A stretch of DNA of 64,000 nucleotides from Marinobacter excellens HL-55 (lineage in GTDB: Bacteria > Pseudomonadota > Gammaproteobacteria > Pseudomonadales > Oleiphilaceae). This document shows, piece by piece, positions 56,541 to 64,000 of the stretch. How positions within the stretch are numbered: position 1 is the stretch's first letter; every line of letters starts with the position of its first letter. The DNA is taken from the NCBI GenBank assembly GCA_001314845.1, contig LJZQ01000012.1, positions 1 to 64,000 on the forward strand, in the 5' to 3' direction. The translations under genes were made by a program, and so were the position numbers. The notes under the pieces were generated by a model. The model worked only from the letters and a program-made list of their open reading frames with translations. It was not told where the DNA came from and did no database searches.

Positions 56541-56575
56541 TTCAGTCCCCGGGCGACGATCGCCCGGGGACTGAA
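56541..56575 (-). terminator. Perfect 16-bp hairpin after the dynamin-like gene
   Basis: TTCAGTCCCCGGGCGA and TCGCCCGGGGACTGAA flank a CGA loop, four bases beyond the GTPase stop. It is very GC-rich and without a following T-run on either strand, so it may be an atypical terminator or a transcript-stabilising end. It also bounds the metX promoter region. Confidence 0.65.
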
Positions 56576-56578
56576 CGC

Positions 56579-58543
56579 TCAGACAGCGCCTGAGATATTG
56601 ACCACTTTTTGTTGAATCATGGTCGGCGCCGGTTTGCGGATCTGGCGCATCATGGCGTCGGCCAGTTCCAGCTGTTTGCGAAGATCGGTGATCGAGTGGT
56701 CGAGGCGTTGACGCTCGGCGCGGCTGTCACGGTCACTCCGTACCATGTCGCGTAAGCGACGGATCTGATGTTCCAACAGCTGTTTCTGTTCCATGGAGTA
56801 CTGCATGATCGGCAGCAAGGCCTCTTGCGGCCAACGCTCTACATCCTTGCGCACCCGGCCATGCAGAGTGCGTGCTTCGCCGACCATCACGTTGAAGAAA
56901 CGGCGTACCAGTAGTGACTGTTCGGTAAGCAGGTTTTTCGGGCTGATCCGGAACCGCTTGGCTTTTTTTCGAAGCTCGCGGATGGCAATCACATGGCGAC
57001 CGGCTCTTAAAGGGATGGGTTCAAGGTGCCTGGCTCGGGTATCTTCGTTATAGCGTCGATAAATCGCGCCCACCATTTTTTCTGCGAGCCGGCCCTCGGC
57101 GAGCAGGTTCCTCAGATCGCTCTCCAGTAACTCGAAGAAGTGATCCATGGCCCGGTTCATGCCCGCGGTGGTCCAGCTTTTGGACATCATGTGGCGGACC
57201 TTGCTGGCATGATTCTCAAATCGATCTTCTGCCACCAGCTTGGTCAGCATATCGCCCTGTGAGTCCATAAGCCGGCGGGAGGAGCGAAGGGTGATCAGCT
57301 TTTTGTAGTAAAAGTCATAATCCCTCTGGGCTCGCTCTGCCAGTCGGCTCAGTGCGGGTTTGTCCATAGTGACACCCGCGCAGGCCTGGCGCTCTTCTTC
57401 CAGACATTCCAGCCGGTATTGCATGGCAGCCTGACTGTTCTGCAGCATGCCCAGAAGATCGTTGATCAGGTTCTGGGTGATCAGCTGTTCCTTATGCATC
57501 AGAATGCGTTGAATGATCAGTTGCTCAAGCTGGCCGATATTGGAGCGGCCAAACAGCGCATCATCCTTGCGTACCCGCGCCAGCAGGCCTTGCTTGGCTG
57601 ACAGGGGAATTACATCCTGTTGACGGATGCCCAGATGATCGGCGGTGTAACTGCGCACCCGCTCGATGGCGTCATTGGTGTGCTGCTCGCCCTGAAGGTC
57701 GTCCCACATCACATCGATTTTGTTCAGCACCGCAAAGCGGCCAGCGCGATGATCGGCGTGCTCGGTGTCGATGTGTTCTTTCCAGATGGTCATGTCGCTG
57801 GCGGTCACGCCGGTGTCTGCGCTCAGCACGAAGATCACGGCATGGGCTCGGGGCAGCATGCTGATGGTCAGTTCTGGTTCGGAGCCCAGCGCGTTCAGGC
57901 CTGGTGTGTCGAGGATGCGCAGGCCTCGCTCAAACAACGGGTGGCGAATGCTGATCTGGGCATTGCGCCAGGCGGGTACCAGTACGTGGCCCGGGTTATT
58001 GCGGTCATGCTCCAGCATGTCCTCGTCGAACCCCAGTTGGCGGGCTTCTTCCGGTGGCACGCTCTTGACGCGAGCGACTTCCGCCAGGACCTCACGCATG
58101 ATTTCCGGGTTGCGCTCATCAAGGTCGTGTTTGACCCAACGTTCCGGTTGTTTGCGAAGTTGTTGCAGGGATAGCTCGCCGGTGCGGGTTTCGATCGGCA
58201 ACAACAGTAAATAATTCTGGTTGGCGCTGCGATCGTAGAACAGTTCGGTCGGACACATGGTGGTCCGGCCAGCCTGTGATGGCAGCATGCGCTGACCGTA
58301 TTCTGAAAAGAACAGAGCGTTGATCAGCTCGGTCTTGCCCCGGGAGTACTCGCCGACAAAGGCAATGGTCAGCTCATCTTCGATAAGCAGCTCCAGGCCA
58401 TGACGAATGCGGGTACTGACGTCTTCAGAGAATAGATTGTTGTCTTGCAGCCACAACCGATACCGGCCAATCTGCCGAATCAGTTCTTTTTTCCAGTTGT
58501 GATAGGCCTCAACCTGCTGCGACAGAGTTCCCTGCTGATTCAT
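56579..58543 (-). CDS. Dynamin-family GTPase
   Basis: A 654-residue large GTPase. It has G1 [18 protein letters not shown] (P-loop 64-71), switch residues in [17 protein letters not shown]3 in [16 protein letters not shown] and G4 in [11 protein letters not shown] (about 268). Long helical segments follow (about 380-650), as in dynamin stalks, with basic stretches ([15 protein letters not shown]) that could bind lipid. There is no membrane-spanning segment. A role in membrane remodelling or envelope stress is possible but not shown. It is placed between metX and yggT, with a hairpin on one side and a terminator for the next operon on the other. Confidence 0.88.
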   Translation of the reverse strand: MNQQGTLSQQVEAYHNWKKELIRQIGRYRLWLQDNNLFSEDVSTRIRHGLELLIEDELTIAFVGEYSRGKTELINALFFSEYGQRMLPSQAGRTTMCPTELFYDRSANQNYLLLLPIETRTGELSLQQLRKQPERWVKHDLDERNPEIMREVLAEVARVKSVPPEEARQLGFDEDMLEHDRNNPGHVLVPAWRNAQISIRHPLFERGLRILDTPGLNALGSEPELTISMLPRAHAVIFVLSADTGVTASDMTIWKEHIDTEHADHRAGRFAVLNKIDVMWDDLQGEQHTNDAIERVRSYTADHLGIRQQDVIPLSAKQGLLARVRKDDALFGRSNIGQLEQLIIQRILMHKEQLITQNLINDLLGMLQNSQAAMQYRLECLEEERQACAGVTMDKPALSRLAERAQRDYDFYYKKLITLRSSRRLMDSQGDMLTKLVAEDRFENHASKVRHMMSKSWTTAGMNRAMDHFFELLESDLRNLLAEGRLAEKMVGAIYRRYNEDTRARHLEPIPLRAGRHVIAIRELRKKAKRFRISPKNLLTEQSLLVRRFFNVMVGEARTLHGRVRKDVERWPQEALLPIMQYSMEQKQLLEHQIRRLRDMVRSDRDSRAERQRLDHSITDLRKQLELADAMMRQIRKPAPTMIQQKVVNISGAV

Positions 58544-58696
58544 TGGTAATCCTTCTGCGCGACTTCCGGGTGCTGTCCCAGGGAGCGTCTGGCGTACTTC
58601 TCGCCTCCTGGATTAAATGACGTTAATAATAGCCTGTTTATTCAGGCGTTTGGGGTGAGCCAGTCGGCATTTTCAGGGAAATTTGGGGCGAAAAGC

Positions 58697-58735
58697 AAAA
58701 AAGACTGCAGAATCAATTTGTTGACGCTGCAGTCT
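58697..58735 (-). terminator. Rho-independent terminator of the yggS-proC-yggT transcript
   Basis: On the minus strand AGACTGCAG and CTGCAGTCT enclose a 16-base loop and are followed by six T. It lies 54 bases after the yggT stop. The rest of the 245-base gap (58544-58788) should hold the dynamin gene promoter, and no gene was seen there. Confidence 0.88.
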
Positions 58736-58788
58736 CGGCTGTTTCAAAAAGGTACGATCTGTAAATTAATGTATATTTGTGATGAGGC

Positions 58789-59373
58789 TTACATTCCGAG
58801 TCCGATGGCGCCCAGTCCTGCTGCCATTTTCATGTGGTCGATCATCACTGAAATCACGTTCAGGATCAGGAATACAATGATCGGTGACAGATCCAGTCCG
58901 CCCATCGACGGCATAATGCTGCGCACCGGGCGCATTACTGGCTCGGTGATCTGTGCTACCAGTTGAATGGCTGGATGTCCGCTTTGCGGCGCGATCCAGC
59001 TAACCACAACGACGGCAATCACCGACCAGAAGTAGATCTTGACGATCAGACTAACCACATTTAATACAGCCCAAACCAGCAGGGTCAGCGGATTGATAGC
59101 CGGTATGCCGCCGTTGAGCGCGACCAGAATAAGAAAGAAGGTGATCGCCTGAATAATAACAGCGAGCACCAGGGCGGCTCCATCGATGCCGCCCAGAACA
59201 GGAATAACCCGGCGTAGCGGCTGCAAAGGCGGATTGGTGGCCTTCACCACGAACTGAGTAATCGGGTTGTAGAAATCGGCCCGGGCCAGCTGCAGCAAAA
59301 ACCGCAGCATGACAATGGTCATGTAAAAGGTGGATGCGATCAGCAAGATCGTAATCACTATATCTGCCAGCAT
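58789..59373 (-). CDS. YggT family membrane protein
   Basis: A 194-residue inner-membrane protein with two YggT repeats. Each has a hydrophobic helix followed by a conserved loop: FYNPITQFVVKATNPPLQPL in the first and QLVAQITEPVMRPVRSIMPS in the second. Four or five membrane segments are predicted. The family is linked to osmotic or division functions in various organisms, without a settled role. It follows proC by 22 bases, its usual position. Confidence 0.92.
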   Translation of the reverse strand: MLADIVITILLIASTFYMTIVMLRFLLQLARADFYNPITQFVVKATNPPLQPLRRVIPVLGGIDGAALVLAVIIQAITFFLILVALNGGIPAINPLTLLVWAVLNVVSLIVKIYFWSVIAVVVVSWIAPQSGHPAIQLVAQITEPVMRPVRSIMPSMGGLDLSPIIVFLILNVISVMIDHMKMAAGLGAIGLGM

Positions 59374-59395
59374 GGCGCTGTATCTCCGTTATTGA

Positions 59396-60229
59396 TTACT
59401 GTTTGTCTGCCAGTTCTTTGGACATCTCTTGTGAGCGTTCAAACGCTGCGCCGTAGGCTTGTTTTACGAGGTCCCGCAGGCCGCCGTCTTCGAACGTATT
59501 GACCGCCCGCTCGGTGGTGCCACCGGGCGACATCACATTGCGCTTGAGCTGCGCTGGATCCTGATCACTACGCCCCGCCATTTCGGCAGCGCCGGCCATG
59601 GTCTGAATGGCCAGTGCCCGTGCCGTTTCCGGCTCAATGCCAGCCGCAGTCGCAGCTTCTTCCAGCGCTTCAAGCATCAGGAAAAAATAGGCCGGTCCGC
59701 TACCTGATAAGGCGGTAACACCGTGCAGCAGATTTTCATCATCTACCCACAGTGCGGTGCCGATGCTTTCAAACATCGCCTGCACCGCGTCTTTCTGGGC
59801 AGGTTTGATCTGATCGTTGGCGAACAGGCCGGCAGCCCCTTTGCCCACCAGTGATGGGGTGTTCGGCATCACCCGAACCAACGGCATACCGCCGCCCAAC
59901 CACTGATCAAGTGTTTCAGCGGTCAAGCCCGCCGCAATCGAGACCATTAAAGGGTGGGTGTTTTGTACCACCGGTGCGATATCGCCACACACTGCCGCCA
60001 TCACTTGTGGTTTTACCGCCAGTACCACAATGTCTGCTTGCTGCGCGCAGTATCGGTTGTCGGTGGTCACGCTCACGCCAAAGCGCTTGCGAATGGACTG
60101 CAAGTGGTCATCGTCAGGGGCGCTGACCCAGATATCACCGGCTTGGTAGCCGCTGTCCAGCATGCCGCCAATGATGGCGCTGGCCATGTTGCCGGCACCG
60201 ATAAAAGAGATCGTGGGTGATTTACTCAA
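59396..60229 (-). CDS. proC: Pyrroline-5-carboxylate reductase
   Basis: Last step of proline synthesis, NAD(P)H-dependent, 277 residues. The Rossmann motif ISFIGAGNMASAIIGGML begins the protein, followed by IVVLAVKPQVM and the C-terminal signature VTALSGSGPAYFFLMLEALE and NVMSPGGTTERAVN. It lies 62 bases downstream of yggS on the same strand, in the usual yggS-proC-yggT order. Confidence 0.97.
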   Translation of the reverse strand: MSKSPTISFIGAGNMASAIIGGMLDSGYQAGDIWVSAPDDDHLQSIRKRFGVSVTTDNRYCAQQADIVVLAVKPQVMAAVCGDIAPVVQNTHPLMVSIAAGLTAETLDQWLGGGMPLVRVMPNTPSLVGKGAAGLFANDQIKPAQKDAVQAMFESIGTALWVDDENLLHGVTALSGSGPAYFFLMLEALEEAATAAGIEPETARALAIQTMAGAAEMAGRSDQDPAQLKRNVMSPGGTTERAVNTFEDGGLRDLVKQAYGAAFERSQEMSKELADKQ

Positions 60230-60291
60230 GAGTCACTCCGGGCTTGGGTCGGTTAAAGAATTGAATGGGATCATAGCAGGAACAGTCCGGT

Positions 60292-61005
60292 TCAGCTCTG
60301 GCTGTGTTTGGGTGGTCGGCTTCCGAACAGTGCTGTACCTACTCGCACCCAGGTTGCGCCCTCGGCAATGGCGATCTCGAGATCATCCGACATGCCCATG
60401 GATAATGCGTCCAGCGAGCCGGCATCCGGGTGATCCTGTCTCAGGGCGCGCAGTGTGTTGGCCAGTTTGCGAAAGCTGACGCGTAATTCTGCCTCCGACT
60501 GGTCCGGGGCCGGGATGGCCATAAGGCCCCTCAGTCTAATGCTGGGTAGCTCGCCCACGGCCGCTACAAGCTCGGGAAGTTCCTCCAATGAACACCCCGA
60601 TTTGCTCTTTTCATTATTAATGTTTACCTGCAGGCAAAGATTCAGGGCAGGTAAGGACGCAGGGCGCTGCTCACTCAACCGCCGGGCAATCTTCAGCCGG
60701 TCGACGCTGTGTACCCAGGCAAACGTTTCTGCGATTTGCCGGGTTTTGTTGGACTGGATCGGGCCGATGAAATGCCATTCAATCTGGCTCAGATCGCTCA
60801 GCGCGGCAATCTTGTCCAGTGCCTCCTGCAGGTAATTCTCACCAAACGCGATTTGCCCGGCCTCAGCCGCCGCGCGGAGCTCTTCGGGTGTGCGGGTCTT
60901 GCTGACTGCCAACAAGCGCACACTGCCGGGCTCCCGGCCCGCGTTCAATGTTGCTTTTTGTATGCGTCGGGTTACGCTCCCGATGTTGTCTGCTATGCTG
61001 CTCAT
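60292..61005 (-). CDS. PLP homeostasis protein YggS
   Basis: A 237-residue single-domain PLP-binding protein (PLPBP family) with the cofactor lysine in VRLLAVSKTRTPEELRAA (about 36), HFIGPIQSNKTRQIA, CLQVNINNEKSKSGC and the C-terminal SMGMSDDLEIAIAEGATWVR. It buffers pyridoxal phosphate and has no enzyme activity (family knowledge). The ATG at 61005 is used. Upstream open frame would run into the pilT promoter and gene. It is divergent from pilT with 52 bases between starts. Confidence 0.95.
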   Translation of the reverse strand: MSSIADNIGSVTRRIQKATLNAGREPGSVRLLAVSKTRTPEELRAAAEAGQIAFGENYLQEALDKIAALSDLSQIEWHFIGPIQSNKTRQIAETFAWVHSVDRLKIARRLSEQRPASLPALNLCLQVNINNEKSKSGCSLEELPELVAAVGELPSIRLRGLMAIPAPDQSEAELRVSFRKLANTLRALRQDHPDAGSLDALSMGMSDDLEIAIAEGATWVRVGTALFGSRPPKHSQS

Positions 61006-61057
61006 AGTGTGAGTTTGCCGCTTCTGGACTAAAAGAAAAAGCCCTCCGAGGAATCCT

Positions 61058-62092
61058 ATGGATATTACTGAACTGCTTGCCTTTTCGGCCAAACAGGGTG
61101 CGTCGGATTTGCACCTGTCTGCCGGTCTGCCACCGATGATTCGTGTTGACGGCGATGTCCGTCGTATCAACCTTCCGCCCATGGAACACAAAGAAGTGCA
61201 CGGGCTGATCTACGACATCATGAACGACAAGCAGCGTAAGGATTACGAAGAATTCCTCGAAACCGACTTCTCGTTTGAAGTGCCCGGTGTGGCCCGTTTC
61301 CGGGTCAACGCCTTCAACCAGAACCGGGGCGCCGGTGCAGTCTTTCGAACCATTCCCTCGAAGGTTCTGACTATGGAAGATCTGGGCATGGGCCAGGTTT
61401 TCAAGGACGTGTCTTCGGTTCCCCGTGGTCTTGTGCTGGTTACGGGCCCGACCGGTTCGGGTAAGTCCACAACCCTGGCGGCGATGATCGATTACATCAA
61501 CGATACCCGCTACGAACACGTCCTCACCATTGAAGACCCTATCGAATTCGTACACGAATCCAAGAAGTGCCTGGTCAACCAGCGCGAAGTGCACCGGGAC
61601 ACCCTGGGCTTCAACGAGGCCTTGCGTTCAGCGCTTCGGGAAGATCCTGATATCATTCTGGTGGGCGAGCTGCGGGACCTGGAAACCATCCGCCTGGCCC
61701 TGACCGCCGCAGAAACCGGCCACCTGGTGTTTGGTACGCTGCACACCACCTCGGCCGCCAAGACCATTGACCGTGTGGTCGACGTGTTCCCGGCGGAAGA
61801 GAAGTCCATGGTGCGATCCATGTTGTCGGAATCCCTGCAGGCGGTTATTTCCCAGACTCTGATGAAGAAGATGGGCGGTGGCCGGATTGCCGCGCATGAA
61901 ATCATGATTGGTACCTCCGCGATCCGCAACCTGATCCGGGAAGACAAAATCGCCCAGATGTACTCGTCGATCCAGACCGGTGCGTCTCTTGGAATGCAGA
62001 CTTTGGATCAGTGTCTGGAAAAGCTGTTACAGAAAGGTCTGATTTCTCGCGAAGCGGCGCGGATGAAGGCGAAGATGCCGGATAATTTTTAA
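61058..62092 (+). CDS. pilT: Type IV pilus retraction ATPase PilT
   Basis: Hexameric motor that depolymerises type IV pili for twitching and DNA uptake, 344 residues. It has Walker A TGPTGSGKSTTLAAMIDYI, the aspartate box EDPIEFVHESKKCLVNQREV, Walker B DPDIILVGELRDLETI, the His box TGHLVFGTLHTTSAAKTIDR and the PilT-specific AIRNLIRE motif. The start follows GAGGAA. pilU follows 36 bases later on the same strand. Confidence 0.97.
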   Translation: MDITELLAFSAKQGASDLHLSAGLPPMIRVDGDVRRINLPPMEHKEVHGLIYDIMNDKQRKDYEEFLETDFSFEVPGVARFRVNAFNQNRGAGAVFRTIPSKVLTMEDLGMGQVFKDVSSVPRGLVLVTGPTGSGKSTTLAAMIDYINDTRYEHVLTIEDPIEFVHESKKCLVNQREVHRDTLGFNEALRSALREDPDIILVGELRDLETIRLALTAAETGHLVFGTLHTTSAAKTIDRVVDVFPAEEKSMVRSMLSESLQAVISQTLMKKMGGGRIAAHEIMIGTSAIRNLIREDKIAQMYSSIQTGASLGMQTLDQCLEKLLQKGLISREAARMKAKMPDNF

Positions 62093-62128
62093 ATGCCATG
62101 CTCCAAAAAATGAAAACTGGGTAGAAAA

Positions 62129-63250
62129 ATGGAATTCGAAAAACTGTTACGGCTGATGGTAGAGAAAGGCGGATCGGACCTGTTTATTACCGCAGGGGTA
62201 CCGCCGAGCATGAAAGTGAACGGGAAAGTGTTGCCGGTCACCAAGAATGCGCTGACGCCGGAGCAAACGAGAGAGTTTGTCTACGGTGCCATGAACGACA
62301 AGCAGCGCGCCGAATTCGATGAAACTCACGAGTGCAACTTTGCCATCAGTGCACGGGGTATTGGTCGTTTCCGGGTCAGTGCGTTTTTCCAGCGCAACCT
62401 GTGCGGAATGGTGTTGCGTCGGATTGAAGTGAAAATCCCCCAGATTGACGAATTGTCTCTGCCGGAAGTGATCAAAGAACTGGCCATGACCAAGCGTGGC
62501 CTGATCATGTTTGTGGGCGCCACCGGTACCGGTAAGTCCACCTCGTTGGCGGCCATGCTTGGGCATCGTAATCGCAACAGTCGTGGTCACATTATTTCCA
62601 TCGAAGATCCGATCGAATTCGTGCACCAGCACCAGGGTTGCATCGTGACCCAGCGCGAAGTCGGCATTGATACCGAAAACTTCGAGGTCGCCCTGAAGAA
62701 CACGCTTCGCCAGGCGCCCGACGTTATCCTGATTGGCGAGGTCCGTACCCGCCAGACCATGGAGTACTCGGTGCAGTTCGCGGAAACCGGCCACTTGTGC
62801 CTAGCTACCCTGCACGCCAACAACGCCAACCAGGCGCTGGACCGGATTATCCAGTTCTTCCCGCCGGAGCAGCACAACCAGATCTGGATGGATTTGTCTC
62901 TGAACCTGCGGGCGATTGTGGCGCAGCAACTGATACCGACGCCGGATGGCAACGGCCGAAAGGCGGTTATCGAAGTGTTGATCAACACGCCGTTGGTGGC
63001 CGATATCATTCGTAAAGGCGACGTGCACAAGCTTAAAGAGCTGATGGCGAAGTCCAACGAATCTGGCATGCAGACCTTCGATCAGGCGCTGTACAGGCTC
63101 TATGCAGAAGGCTCTATTACCTACGAGGATGCTCTGGCCCACGCGGACTCTGCCAATGACCTGCGTTTGATGATCAAACTGGGTGCAGATGCCCAGGGTG
63201 CAGACAAGCTGTCATCTTCCGTGGATAAGCTGACCATCCAGGGCGATTAA
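62129..63250 (+). CDS. pilU: Type IV pilus retraction ATPase PilU
   Basis: PilT-dependent accessory retraction motor, 373 residues. It has Walker A GATGTGKSTSLAAMLGHRN, EDPIEFVHQHQGCIVTQREV, Walker B APDVILIGEVRTRQTM and TGHLCLATLHANNANQALDR. A C-terminal extension of about 30 residues beyond PilT (GADAQGADKLSSSVDKLT) is usual for PilU. The AIRNLIRE motif of PilT is absent here, as expected. Confidence 0.96.
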   Translation: MEFEKLLRLMVEKGGSDLFITAGVPPSMKVNGKVLPVTKNALTPEQTREFVYGAMNDKQRAEFDETHECNFAISARGIGRFRVSAFFQRNLCGMVLRRIEVKIPQIDELSLPEVIKELAMTKRGLIMFVGATGTGKSTSLAAMLGHRNRNSRGHIISIEDPIEFVHQHQGCIVTQREVGIDTENFEVALKNTLRQAPDVILIGEVRTRQTMEYSVQFAETGHLCLATLHANNANQALDRIIQFFPPEQHNQIWMDLSLNLRAIVAQQLIPTPDGNGRKAVIEVLINTPLVADIIRKGDVHKLKELMAKSNESGMQTFDQALYRLYAEGSITYEDALAHADSANDLRLMIKLGADAQGADKLSSSVDKLTIQGD

Positions 63251-63265
63251 GCTTTTGCTTCGTTC

Positions 63266-63291
63266 CAGCGACCCCTGTCCGGGGGTCGCTG
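63266..63291 (+). terminator. Hairpin after pilU
   Basis: CAGCGACCCC pairs with GGGGTCGCTG around a six-base loop, 15 bases after the pilU stop. No T-run follows, so it is a weak or Rho-assisted terminator. Confidence 0.6.
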
Positions 63292-63341
63292 TCATACCAA
63301 AGTCGTACTTTGTTAGCTAAAACAACCAGTAGTTTTGGCAT

Positions 63342-63371
63342 TTGAGGCCAATGCTTTGTGCTGCGTATACT
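63342..63371 (+). promoter_or_regulatory. Sigma-70-type promoter of the fadL-like gene
   Basis: TTGAGG and TATACT are separated by 18 bases. The latter lies 27 bases before the start codon, and AAGGAGA follows at 63388-63394. Confidence 0.62.
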
Positions 63372-63398
63372 CCCCGCGCGACCTACAAAGGAGATATC

Positions 63399-64000
63399 AT
63401 GCACAAGAATACCAACACTCTCGTAAAGGCCATTCGCCTCGCAAGCCTGGCAGTTGTTGCTGCACCCGTCAGTGTGATGGCTGGCGGCTTTGCCCTCAAT
63501 GAGCAGAGCGCCAGTGCAATGGGTACCGCTAACGCCGGTGCCGCCGCCAATCCTGAGAATGCCACCACTGTATTCTTCAATCCTGCCGGGATGAGCCAGT
63601 TGTCTGGTACCAATATTTCCTTTGGTGCGGCTGTGCTGGATATCGATGCCAAAGCAAAGAGCAGTACGATTGAATCGACAGACGCTCTTGGTCAGCCCGG
63701 AGCTTACACTGGCAACGGTGGTGATATTGCCGATCCTGCGGTCCTCCCTAATTTTTACTTGGCCCATGAAATCAACGACTCCATCGACGTTGGCCTTGGT
63801 ATTCATGCACCTTTTGGACTGGCAGCCGACTACGAAAATGATTTTGCCGGACGTTACTTGGCTGACAAGACTGAGCTGACGGTGATCTCCTTTAGTCCCT
63901 CCATTGCGATTAACAATGGACAGGGCCTGTCGATGGGTATCGGCATTAACATCATGTACGGCGAGGGTCGTCTGACGCGGTTTCAGGATGTTCGTGGGGC
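63399..64000 (+). CDS. FadL/OmpP1-type outer-membrane transport protein (5' part)
   Basis: The frame is open from an ATG at 63399 to the window edge, so only about 200 N-terminal residues are seen. A signal peptide (AIRLASLAVVAAPVSVMA) precedes GGFALNEQSASAMGTANAGA, which is the typical start of FadL-family long-chain fatty acid porins. NPAGMSQLSGTNISFG is another hallmark, and alternating beta-strand patterns follow. It imports fatty acids or other hydrophobic compounds such as hydrocarbons. The ribosome site AAGGAGA is strong. Partial only because of the window end. Confidence 0.9.
   Translation, partial: MHKNTNTLVKAIRLASLAVVAAPVSVMAGGFALNEQSASAMGTANAGAAANPENATTVFFNPAGMSQLSGTNISFGAAVLDIDAKAKSSTIESTDALGQPGAYTGNGGDIADPAVLPNFYLAHEINDSIDVGLGIHAPFGLAADYENDFAGRYLADKTELTVISFSPSIAINNGQGLSMGIGINIMYGEGRLTRFQDVRG

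Overview
The window looks like chromosomal DNA of a Pseudomonas-related marine gammaproteobacterium, most likely Marinobacter or a close relative. This is inferred from protein-level resemblance and gene order, not from a search. Two blocks follow the gene order I recall from Pseudomonas: hemY-hemX-hemD-hemC-algR-algZ/argH with cyaA-lptM-lysA-dapF-DUF484-xerC further on, and hemW-rdgB-DUF4426-metW-metX-yggT-proC-yggS/pilT-pilU. No rRNA, tRNA, CRISPR array, insertion sequence or prophage was seen. Coding density is very high, and many genes overlap by 1 to 20 bases.

Layout. 0.1-2.7 kb: ubiD and a flavin/iron-sulfur reductase. 2.7-6.8 kb: a minus-strand haem operon. 6.9-8.7 kb: the AlgR/AlgZ two-component pair, divergent from argH (8.8-10.2 kb). 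10.3-13.1 kb: an accessory module, a DUF2235 (Tle1-like) lipase translationally coupled to a DUF2931 lipoprotein, probably a type VI secretion effector and its immunity protein. 13.1-18.5 kb: a degenerate PAS-GGDEF-EAL protein divergent from class I adenylate cyclase. 18.6-24.2 kb: lptM, lysA, dapF, a DUF484 gene, xerC and an intact diguanylate cyclase. 24.2-31.4 kb: more variable content, namely DUF2789, a sensor kinase with two solute-binding domains, a secreted 121-residue protein, a PlpD-like patatin/Omp85 gene with a small partner, and a GntR regulator. 31.5-34.3 kb: araC-cls and a previously uncalled 30-residue small-protein gene with its own terminator.

34.3-42.9 kb: metabolic singletons (YbfF esterase, SMP-30-like protein, thioesterase, MDR oxidoreductase, tcdA, acyl-CoA dehydrogenase, SDR) and an ECF sigma factor with a ChrR zinc/cupin anti-sigma factor. 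43.1-47.1 kb: AraC regulator, speA and speE. 47.2-49.0 kb: glnK-amtB behind a recognisable sigma-54 promoter and NtrC-like sites. 49.2-51.9 kb: ubiK, comM, trmB. 51.9-61.0 kb: the hemW-to-yggS block, into which a dynamin-family GTPase is placed. 61.1-64.0 kb: pilT, pilU and the start of a FadL-family porin cut by the window edge.

Most of the window is housekeeping: haem, ubiquinone, lysine, methionine, polyamine and nitrogen metabolism. Regulation of surface behaviour recurs: AlgR/AlgZ, cAMP synthesis, c-di-GMP proteins and the PilT/PilU retraction motors. The best candidates for something new are the effector/immunity pair with its undefined N-terminal region, the 30-residue protein, the sensor kinase that seems to have lost its receiver, the PlpD partner protein, and the dynamin gene inserted in a conserved block.
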